Assembly: GCA_028292305.1 (NCBI GenBank)
Contig: JAQGMQ010000060.1
Span: 1-6,858, forward strand
Length of the DNA: 6,858 nt
From: Rhodoferax sp.
GTDB taxonomy: Bacteria; Pseudomonadota; Gammaproteobacteria; Burkholderiales; Burkholderiaceae_C
Direction of reading: 5' to 3'
The position numbers were made by a program, and so were the translations under genes. Positions 1 through 5,032 of this stretch are shown piece after piece (position 1 is the first letter of the stretch; each line of letters begins with the position of its first letter). A model generated the notes under the pieces. That model was not told where the DNA came from, searched no databases, and worked only from the letters and a program-made list of their open reading frames with translations.

Positions 1-303
1 GCGTTCGGCGGGCGCATCGTGCGGGCGCAGCAGTTGATGCACGGCAAGACCAGCGTCATCACGACCACGCGCGAAGGTGTGTTTGCCGGCCTGCCAGAGC
101 AGTTCACGGTGAACCGCTACCACTCGCTGGCCATCGACAAGGACGATTGCCCCGACGTGCTGGCCGTGACCGCGCGGACCGAAGACGGCGAGATCATGGG
201 CGTGCGGCACAAGACGCTGGACATCGAAGGCGTGCAGTTCCACCCGGAATCGATATTGACCGAGCACGGCCATGCCATGCTGAAGAATTTCCTGGTGCGT
301 TGA
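1..303 (+). CDS. trpG: Anthranilate synthase component II (glutamine amidotransferase), 3' part
   Basis: This is the C-terminal 100 residues of the glutaminase subunit that supplies ammonia from glutamine to TrpE for anthranilate synthesis, the first committed step of tryptophan biosynthesis in the cytoplasm. The reading frame is open from base 1, so the gene is cut by the window edge and the catalytic Cys region (GxCxGHQ) lies outside. Visible hallmarks are AFGGRIVRA followed by LMHGKTS, the NRYHSLA stretch, and the class I amidotransferase C-terminal motif GVQFHPESIL, whose His (codon 241-243) and Glu (247-249) complete the Cys-His-Glu triad. It ends with a TGA at 301-303, 21 bp before the next gene. 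The MHGKTS and FHPESI wording fits TrpG/PabA, and trpD downstream favours TrpG. PabA activity in folate synthesis cannot be excluded, since some enzymes serve both pathways. Confidence 0.93.
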   Translation, partial: AFGGRIVRAQQLMHGKTSVITTTREGVFAGLPEQFTVNRYHSLAIDKDDCPDVLAVTARTEDGEIMGVRHKTLDIEGVQFHPESILTEHGHAMLKNFLVR

Positions 304-314
304 ACCACTGAAAC

Positions 315-319
315 GGAGG
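315..319 (+). promoter_or_regulatory. Shine-Dalgarno GGAGG that fixes a GTG start
   Basis: GGAGG lies 5 nt upstream of the GTG at 325. The overlapping ATG at 323 (ATGTG) is in another frame, sits only 3 nt from the GGAGG, and reads five codons (MCHHM) to a TAG. The spacing therefore supports GTG 325 as the start of the threonine aldolase. No other start codon occurs in frame between the upstream TGA at 301 and this GTG. Confidence 0.75.
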
Positions 320-324
320 CCAAT

Positions 325-1386
325 GTGCCATCACATGTAGAGTCCCCCATCGTTGACTTGCGCAGCGACACCGTCACCCGGCCCACCGCGGCCATGCGCG
401 ACGCGATGTCCGCCGCGCCTTTGGGCGACGACGTGTTCGGCGACGACCCGAGCATCAACCTGCTGCAAACCACGCTGGCCGAAAGGCTCGGCTTCGAGGC
501 TGCGCTGTTCGTGCCCACCGGCACGCAGAGCAACCTCTGCGCCATCCTCGCGCATTGCCAGCGCGGCGACGAATACATCGTCGGCCAGATGGCCCATGCC
601 TACCGCTGGGAAGGCGGCGGCGCGGCCGTGCTGGGCAGCGTGCAGCCGCAGCCGCTCGAACACCAGGCCGACGGCATGCTGGCGCTGGCCGCCATCGAAG
701 CCGCCATCAAACCCGACGACGTGCACTACGCGCGCACCCGGCTGCTGGCGCTGGAGAACACCATCGGCGGCAAGCTGCTGCCCTTCGACCAGGTCTTGGC
801 CGCGACGCAACTGGCCCAACACCGCGGGTTGGCGCGGCACCTCGACGGCGCACGGTTGTTCAACGCCGCCACGGCGCAGGCCGCGCTCAGCGGCGATGAA
901 GTGTTCCACGAAGCACGGCGCATCGCCGGCTGCTTCGACAGCGTTTCGGTGTGTTTCAGCAAAGGCCTGGGCGCGCCCGTGGGCTCGGTGCTGTGCGGCT
1001 CGCGCGACTTCATCAAGCGCGCCCACCGGCTGCGCAAGATGGTCGGCGGCGGCATGCGGCAAGCGGGTGTGCTGGCGGCGGGCGCACTGCACGCGCTGGA
1101 CAACCACGTCGACCGGCTCACCGACGACCACGCCAACTGCAAACGGCTGGCGGACGGCCTGGCCGGCATCGATGGCCTGCAGGTGGAAACGCCACAGACC
1201 AACATCCTGTTCGTCGAACTCACCGGTGGCGCACGCGAACGCTCGGCCGACCTGCTCGCGCATCTGAAGCGCCACGGCGTGCTGGCGCTCGGGCTCTACC
1301 AACTGCGCTTCGTCACGCACCTGGATGTCGATTCGGCCGGCATCGACCGCGCGATTGCCGCGGTGCGATCCTTCTTCAAAGCCTGA
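325..1386 (+). CDS. ltaE: Low-specificity L-threonine aldolase (PLP-dependent)
   Basis: The enzyme cleaves L-threonine or L-allo-threonine to glycine and acetaldehyde using pyridoxal phosphate in the cytoplasm. The 353-residue product is slightly longer than the E. coli LtaE I recall (333 residues) and follows it closely. It has the N-terminal VDLRSDTVTRP (10-20) and GDDVFGDDP (34-42) motifs, PTGTQ (64-68) for phosphate binding, the His91 of MAHAYRWEGGG matching the E. coli ring-stacking His83, and HLDGARLF with Asp174 and Arg177. FSKGLGAPVGS carries the Schiff-base Lys213, and KMVGGGMRQAG (238-248) follows. The GTG start is supported by GGAGG 5 nt upstream and by the motif-rich N-terminus beginning within ten residues. 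The gene is 21 bp after trpG and 16 bp before the exporter, so it is probably cotranscribed. All catalytic residues I can identify are present. Preference for L-threo or L-allo substrate cannot be read from sequence. Confidence 0.95.
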   Translation: MPSHVESPIVDLRSDTVTRPTAAMRDAMSAAPLGDDVFGDDPSINLLQTTLAERLGFEAALFVPTGTQSNLCAILAHCQRGDEYIVGQMAHAYRWEGGGAAVLGSVQPQPLEHQADGMLALAAIEAAIKPDDVHYARTRLLALENTIGGKLLPFDQVLAATQLAQHRGLARHLDGARLFNAATAQAALSGDEVFHEARRIAGCFDSVSVCFSKGLGAPVGSVLCGSRDFIKRAHRLRKMVGGGMRQAGVLAAGALHALDNHVDRLTDDHANCKRLADGLAGIDGLQVETPQTNILFVELTGGARERSADLLAHLKRHGVLALGLYQLRFVTHLDVDSAGIDRAIAAVRSFFKA

Positions 1387-1402
1387 CGCTGGAGCAAGCG
1401 TG

Positions 1403-2053
1403 ATGCCGGATCTGCACCACCTACTGCTCTTCATCGCCGCCGGCTGGTTGCTGAACCTCACGCCCGGCCCCGATGTGGTGTACATCGTGACGCATGCGCT
1501 GCGCTCCGGTGTGCGCGCAGGCATCGTCGCCGGGTTCGGCATCACCGCTGGCTGCTTCGTGCACATCATTGCCGCGGCCGTGGGCGTGAGCGCGCTGATG
1601 GCCGCGTCGACCACGGCGTTCACAGTGCTCAAATGGGCCGGGGCCGCCTACCTGTTGTGGATCGGCGCCAGGATGCTGCTGTCGCGTGCGCCTGCCGCCA
1701 CAGGCCCGCGTGCGCCGACCGCCCTGCAGTCAACACCTGCAGACTTGAAGACCGTGCTTGTCGGTGGCTTCTGGACCAACGTGCTGAACCCGAAAGTGGC
1801 GCTGTTCTTCCTGGCCTTCGTGCCGCAGTTCATCGCGCCCGGCACAGCCAAAACGCCGCTGGCCTTTCTGCTGCTGGGCACGTTGTTCAACGTCAACGCC
1901 ATCCCGGTGAACATCGGCTGGGCCATGACCGCCGCCTGGCTGGCGGGCCGCGGCAAGGTGCAACACGCCATGCACTGGCTGGACCGCATCGCCGGCGCGA
2001 TGTTCATCGCCTTCGGCATCAAGCTCGCCCTGACCGACAACCCGACACGCTGA
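1403..2053 (+). CDS. LysE/RhtB-family amino-acid exporter
   Basis: This is a 216-residue inner-membrane protein of the LysE/RhtB superfamily, whose studied members export lysine, threonine, homoserine, cysteine or other amino acids by proton antiport. The family signature LTPGPD is at residues 19-24 in the first membrane segment. The second conserved block, WTNVLNPKVALFF with NPK at 129-131, follows a short polar loop. Hydrophobic runs are consistent with about six membrane helices, and the length is typical of the family. I chose the ATG at 1403 because GGAG lies 8 nt upstream and it gives the usual short N-terminus. An in-frame ATG at 1325 lies inside ltaE and would add 26 residues of non-membrane sequence. 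Placement directly after threonine aldolase and before trpD suggests a threonine-related or aromatic substrate, but the substrate is not determined by the sequence. Confidence 0.92.
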   Translation: MPDLHHLLLFIAAGWLLNLTPGPDVVYIVTHALRSGVRAGIVAGFGITAGCFVHIIAAAVGVSALMAASTTAFTVLKWAGAAYLLWIGARMLLSRAPAATGPRAPTALQSTPADLKTVLVGGFWTNVLNPKVALFFLAFVPQFIAPGTAKTPLAFLLLGTLFNVNAIPVNIGWAMTAAWLAGRGKVQHAMHWLDRIAGAMFIAFGIKLALTDNPTR

Positions 2054-2080
2054 TTTCAAAGCAAACAAGAGGAGACCGCC

Positions 2081-3115
2081 ATGCCCAACAGCCACAAGAT
2101 CACCCCGCAGGAAGCGCTGCAGCGCACCATCGAACACCGCGAAATCTTCCACGACGAAATGCTGCACCTGATGCGCATGATCATGAGCGGCGAGATGTCG
2201 CCGGTAATGATGGCCGCGCTGATCACCGGCCTGCGCGTGAAGAAGGAAACCATCGGCGAGATCACCGCCGCCGCCCAGGTGATGCGCGAGTATTCCACCA
2301 AGGTGCACGTGGCCGACCCGACCCACCTGGTCGACATCGTGGGCACCGGCGGCGATGGTTCGCACACCTTCAACATCAGCACCTGCAGCATGTTCGTGGC
2401 GGCCGCGGCCGGCGCCAAGGTGAGCAAACACGGCGGGCGCAGCGTCAGCAGCAGCAGCGGCAGCGCCGACGTGCTGGAGAGCCTGGGCGTCAACATCAAC
2501 CTGCCACCGGCGCGCATCGCCGAATGCATCGCCGAAGTCGGCATCGGCTTCATGTTCGCGCCCAACCACCACCCGGCCATGAAGAACGTGGCCCCGGTGC
2601 GCAAGGAGCTCGGCGTGCGCACCGTGTTCAACATCCTCGGCCCGCTGACCAACCCGGCCGGCGCGCCGAACATTCTGATGGGCGTGTTCCACCAGGATCT
2701 GGTGGGCATCCAGATTCGCGCGCTGCAACGCCTGGGCGCCGAACACGCCATGGTGGTCTACGGCAAGGACGGCATGGACGAAGTCAGCCTGGGCGCGGCC
2801 ACTGTGGTGGGTGAATTGAAGAACGGCGAGATCACCGAATACGAGATCCACCCCGAAGACTTCGGCATGACCATGGCCAGCCACCGCGCCCTGCGCGTCG
2901 AAACCCCTGAAGAGTCACGCGCCATGTTGCTCGGCGTGCTGGACGACAAACGCGGCGCGGCGCGGGATATCGTCATTTTGAATGCGGGTGCGGCGCTGTA
3001 TGCGGCCAACGTGGCCGCTTCGATGGCCGATGGGCTGGTGCTGGCCCGCACGGCGATCGAGTCGGGCGCGGCGCGGGCGAAGCTGCAGGCGCTGGTGGAG
3101 GCGACGCAGCGCTGA
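2081..3115 (+). CDS. trpD: Anthranilate phosphoribosyltransferase
   Basis: TrpD transfers the phosphoribosyl group of PRPP to anthranilate, the second step of tryptophan synthesis. The 344-residue product is full length for the monofunctional enzyme. An N-terminal helical domain (about 1-75) is followed by the PRPP-binding GTGGDG loop at 88-93, FNISTCS near 95-101, and KHGGRS at 116-121. SSGSADVLESLG follows, then FMFAPNHHPAMKNV, the NILGPLTNP block near 185-193, and the metal-binding Asp233-Glu234 in KDGMDEVSL. The ATG is preceded by AAGAGGAGA (2067-2075) at good spacing, 27 bp after the exporter gene. The gene ends 9 bp from the convergent antitoxin. One deviation: the archaeal and E. coli-type enzymes have KHGNR, where the Asn contributes to anthranilate binding, whereas here it is Gly119. 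I believe this occurs in related bacteria but cannot verify it here. Confidence 0.96.
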   Translation: MPNSHKITPQEALQRTIEHREIFHDEMLHLMRMIMSGEMSPVMMAALITGLRVKKETIGEITAAAQVMREYSTKVHVADPTHLVDIVGTGGDGSHTFNISTCSMFVAAAAGAKVSKHGGRSVSSSSGSADVLESLGVNINLPPARIAECIAEVGIGFMFAPNHHPAMKNVAPVRKELGVRTVFNILGPLTNPAGAPNILMGVFHQDLVGIQIRALQRLGAEHAMVVYGKDGMDEVSLGAATVVGELKNGEITEYEIHPEDFGMTMASHRALRVETPEESRAMLLGVLDDKRGAARDIVILNAGAALYAANVAASMADGLVLARTAIESGAARAKLQALVEATQR

Positions 3116-3128
3116 GGCTTTACCTCAG
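3112..3128. other. Short inverted repeat holding both convergent stop codons
   Basis: CTGAGG (3112-3117), a CTTTA loop, then CCTCAG (3123-3128) form a perfect 6-bp stem. The TGA of trpD (3113-3115) lies in one arm and the TGA of the antitoxin (complement of 3125-3127) lies at the mirror position in the other. Neither side is followed by a T-run, so it is a weak candidate for a bidirectional terminator and could be chance. Confidence 0.4.
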
Positions 3129-3430
3129 ACGTGCAGAGGTTGCGCGACCAGACGCACGCCAAGTGCCGCGCAGACACGGCTCACGGTATCGAAGCGGGGC
3201 GCACTGTCCGGGCGCAAGGCCTTGTACAAGGCTTCGCGCGTGATGCCGGCGGATTTCGCAATCTCGGTCATGCCGCGCGCGCGGGCAATGTCGCCCAGTG
3301 CTGCCGCCAGCAGCGCGGCATCGTTTGCCTCGAGGATGTCCGTCAGATAGGCCGCAATGGCCACCTCGCTGTCGAGATAAGGTGCAGCGTCGAACTCAGG
3401 GAGATCGTCCACCTTGATGCGTTTAACCAT
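3125..3430 (-). CDS. XRE-type antitoxin of a toxin-antitoxin pair (addiction module antidote, COG3636 type)
   Basis: This 101-residue protein is recognisable as the 'putative addiction module antidote' family of DNA-binding antitoxins, which neutralise a RelE/ParE-fold toxin and repress their own operon. The N-terminal half (LPEFDAAPYLDSEVAIAAYL, then an acidic helix) is the usual toxin-contacting part. The C-terminal half, from about 53 to 93, is a Cro/CI helix-turn-helix: MTEIAKSAGITREALYKAL followed by DTVSRVCAALGVRL. Length and layout match the family. I chose the ATG at 3430 because an AAGGAA-type Shine-Dalgarno lies just upstream (about 3435-3440) and because homologues begin close to the LPEFD block; the frame remains open upstream to 3475. 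The start overlaps the toxin's present stop by 8 bp, so the two are translationally linked. The inverted repeat at 3708-3727 is its likely operator. Confidence 0.9.
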   Translation of the reverse strand: MVKRIKVDDLPEFDAAPYLDSEVAIAAYLTDILEANDAALLAAALGDIARARGMTEIAKSAGITREALYKALRPDSAPRFDTVSRVCAALGVRLVAQPLHV

Positions 3431-3701
3431 GGCTTTTCCTTTCAATCCAGCAAGGCCGCGAGCGCTTCGAACCACCCGCCAGCAACACGATCAGCCGGGT
3501 GCCGCGCTGGGTGAAATACACGCGCCACCCTGCGCCAAAGTGAATGCGCAGTTCCGACACGCCTTCGCCAACAGGCTCGACATCTCCCATCAATCCACGC
3601 TCCAACCGTTTGATCCTGGCCGCAACCACACCTCGCACGGCGGCATCGGCAAGCTTGTCGTGCCAGGCGGTGAACTCTGAAAGTGACCTGACAGAAAACA
3701 T
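3423..3701 (-). CDS. RelE/ParE-superfamily toxin (addiction module killer protein, COG3657 type), C-terminus probably altered
   Basis: This 92-residue protein begins MFSVRSLSEF and carries the central block VGEGVSELRIHFGAGWRVYF (44-63) followed by LIVLLAGG. These are the diagnostic parts of the small HigB-like killer family, which generally act as ribosome-associated mRNA interferases. The toxin gene precedes the antitoxin, as is normal for this pair type. I chose the ATG at 3701; a TTG two codons upstream (3707) is possible. No Shine-Dalgarno precedes the ATG. After GG (76-77) the family normally continues DKSTQ, then an Asp-Ile-containing helix rich in Ala and Leu. Here it reads SKRSRPCWIERKSHG, rich in Cys, Trp and basic residues. 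Another frame over the same bases reads FEALAALLD and stops at 3442-3444, which looks like a native family ending. A frameshift or small deletion near 3465-3475 is therefore likely, and activity is uncertain. Confidence 0.82.
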   Translation of the reverse strand: MFSVRSLSEFTAWHDKLADAAVRGVVAARIKRLERGLMGDVEPVGEGVSELRIHFGAGWRVYFTQRGTRLIVLLAGGSKRSRPCWIERKSHG

Positions 3702-3706
3702 GTGCA

Positions 3707-3735
3707 AGTGTAATCTTTCGATTACACCCCGTCAA
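3707..3735 (-). promoter_or_regulatory. Probable promoter of the toxin-antitoxin operon
   Basis: On the minus strand TTGACG (3735-3730) and TACACT (3712-3707) are separated by 17 bp, a good sigma-70-type -35 and a moderate (4 of 6) -10. A start about 6-7 bp past the -10 falls at or next to the toxin ATG (3701). An alternative -10, TGTAAT (3726-3721), has no good -35. The assignment is by eye and untested. Confidence 0.55.
3708..3727. promoter_or_regulatory. Perfect 8-bp inverted repeat, likely antitoxin operator
   Basis: GTGTAATC (3708-3715), a 4-nt TTTC spacer, then GATTACAC (3720-3727) form a perfect dyad 6 bp upstream of the toxin ATG. It fills the spacer and overlaps the -10 of the proposed promoter. 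XRE-type antitoxins commonly autorepress through palindromes placed this way, so the antitoxin at 3125-3430 is the expected ligand. It is AT-richer than the surrounding sequence. It could also fold as a hairpin in any transcript starting upstream, including read-through from the ABC genes. Confidence 0.7.
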
Positions 3736-3781
3736 GCCACGGCGTACCCCGAGCCATGCCGGGAAAAGGGCGTTTTGACTA

Positions 3782-4840
3782 TCAGCGCCGCGTCACCCGC
3801 GCATCGCCAGGCGCGAAGTGCACGCCCACATGCTGCCCCGGCCCGGCCACGGGCTGCAGCGCGTCGCTGAACACCAGCAGCTCGCCCAGCGGCGTGGCCA
3901 CCAGGCTTTCCATGCGGCTGCCGAGGTAGGCCTGGCGCAGCACCTGGCCCGGCAGCACGCTGCCTTCTTTTTCGCCCAGCTGGATGCGGTGCGGCCGGAT
4001 GGCCAGGGCCACCGGGCCGTCGGCCATGCCGGGCGGCGGCAGCACGGCGACGTCGACGTTGTCGGCACGGAAGTAGTGCTGGCCGTTCACATGCACCAGC
4101 TCGCCGTTGATCAGATTCGCGTCGCCGATGAAGTCGGCGATGAAGCGGGTGGTCGGCGCCTCGTACAGCTCGCGCGGCGCGCCCATGGCGGCGATGCGGC
4201 CTTTTTCCATGACCAGGATGCGGTCGGACACGGCCAGCGCTTCTTCCTGGTCGTGGGTCACGTAGACCACGGTGAGGTTCAGGTTCTGCTGCAGGTCGCG
4301 AATGTCCTGGCGCACCTTGCGGCGCAGCTTGGCGTCAAGATTGGACAGCGGCTCGTCGAACATCAGCACCGCCGGCTCGAGCACCAGCGAACGCGCCACG
4401 GCCACGCGCTGCTGCTGGCCGCCAGAGAGCTGCGACGACAGCCGGTCGCCCAGATCGGCAATGCCCAGCAGCTCCATTTTGGCCCGCGCCATCTCCACGG
4501 CCTGCGGCTTTTTGATGCCCGAGGCGGTCAGGCCATAACAGACGTTGTCGAGCACGTTCATGTGCGGAAACAGCGCGTACGACTGGAACACCAGGCTCAC
4601 GTCGCGCTGGTTGGCCGACATGCCGGTCACGTCACGGCCGTCGATGCGGATCGTGCCCTCGGACGGCAGCTCCAGCCCCGCGATCAGCCGCAGCAGCGTA
4701 GTCTTGCCGCAGCCCGAGGGGCCGAGCAGCGTGACCAGTTCGCCCTTGGCGATGGACAGATCGAGCGGCGGCAACACCACCACCGGGCCGAACCGTTTGA
4801 CCACCTGCTTGAATTCCACCGCAATGGGGGATTGCGCCAT
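3782..4840 (-). CDS. ABC transporter ATP-binding protein, FbpC/AfuC/PotA-like (Fe3+, sugar-phosphate or related importer)
   Basis: This 352-residue cytoplasmic ATPase powers the permease encoded just upstream. It has Walker A GPSGCGKTT (40-48), a Q-loop FQSYALFP with Gln86, the signature LSGGQQQR (138-145), Walker B VLMFDEP (158-164), the D-loop SNLD and the switch His196 in VTHDQEEA. A C-terminal extension (about 240-352) is of the TOBE type, including ALAIRPHRI near 290-300. Length and layout match the CUT1/FbpC group of importer ATPases. The ATG at 4840 is chosen because AGGAG (4849-4853) lies 8 nt upstream and the domain starts within ten residues; the frame stays open upstream to 4981, but that stretch lies in the repeat-like spacer. 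It ends 80 bp before the toxin start with no clear terminator. The permease type suggests ferric iron or a phosphorylated sugar as substrate; 2-aminoethylphosphonate is another possibility. Confidence 0.93.
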   Translation of the reverse strand: MAQSPIAVEFKQVVKRFGPVVVLPPLDLSIAKGELVTLLGPSGCGKTTLLRLIAGLELPSEGTIRIDGRDVTGMSANQRDVSLVFQSYALFPHMNVLDNVCYGLTASGIKKPQAVEMARAKMELLGIADLGDRLSSQLSGGQQQRVAVARSLVLEPAVLMFDEPLSNLDAKLRRKVRQDIRDLQQNLNLTVVYVTHDQEEALAVSDRILVMEKGRIAAMGAPRELYEAPTTRFIADFIGDANLINGELVHVNGQHYFRADNVDVAVLPPPGMADGPVALAIRPHRIQLGEKEGSVLPGQVLRQAYLGSRMESLVATPLGELLVFSDALQPVAGPGQHVGVHFAPGDARVTRR

Positions 4841-4894
4841 ATTTTTTGCTCCTGCATTTGTAATTGTTGGACAACGAGTTGGCCCATCGTCCAG

Positions 4895-5026
4895 CCGCCT
4901 CGCCCTCGGCGAAAGCGCCTGCCTCATTCCAGAGGCACCGCGAAACTGGCTTTGCCAGGCCGCTGGTGTCGCCCCCTGCAAGGGAGTGGCGAGAGCTACA
5001 CGAAGTGAGCGACTTGGGGGTGCGTG
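4895..5026. repeat. Hairpin-rich intergenic element, probably a dispersed genomic repeat
   Basis: The 192-bp gap between permease and ATPase genes (4841-5032) is dominated by short inverted repeats. They are TCGCC/GGCGA (4900-4912), GCCTC/GAGGC (4921-4936), CACCGCG paired with CGCtGGTG around an inner CTGGC-TTT-GCCAG (4936-4968), and CCCT-GCA-AGGG (4974-4984). GCTaCAC-GAA-GTGAGC (4995-5010) lies inside a longer pairing of CCCC and CAAG (4973-4982) with CTTGGGGG (5013-5020). Such modular GC-rich palindromes resemble dispersed intergenic repeats I associate with Comamonadaceae genomes. That resemblance is from memory and only a within-genome search can prove repetition. A short frame on the minus strand (MSRTPKSLTS..., from 5030) crosses the element and runs over the ATPase gene in the wrong frame, so I do not call it a gene. 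Confidence 0.55.
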
Positions 5027-5032
5027 ACATTT

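Noticed and set aside
331..1632. Long minus-strand open frame (433 codons) opposite ltaE and the exporter
   Set aside because: It is antisense to two well-recognised genes, has the Arg/Ala/Gln/Val-rich composition of high-GC shadow frames and shows no family motif.
1633..2814. Plus-strand open frame of 393 codons across the exporter and trpD
   Set aside because: It is out of frame with both genes, crosses their boundary, and is low-complexity Arg/His/Gln/Gly sequence.
1730..2884. Minus-strand open frame of 384 codons opposite trpD
   Set aside because: It is a shadow of trpD with repetitive His/Ala/Val/Gly composition and no recognisable domain.
3736..3781. Possible terminator after the ATPase gene
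   Set aside because: No convincing stem followed by a T-run is present on the minus strand; only imperfect GC-rich matches.
4841..4981. A 47-residue N-terminal extension of the ATPase
   Set aside because: The ATG at 4840 has AGGAG at ideal spacing and the domain starts just after it; the extension would translate the repeat-like spacer.
3818..5008. Plus-strand open frame of 396 codons opposite the ATPase gene
   Set aside because: It mirrors the ABC ATPase and the repeat-like spacer; composition is His/Arg/Gln-rich and no motif is visible.
4632..5030. Minus-strand frame beginning MSRTPKSLTS in the spacer and running over the ATPase start
   Set aside because: The first part is translation of the hairpin-rich spacer and the rest is the wrong frame of the ATPase gene; similar peptides probably arise wherever the repeat occurs.
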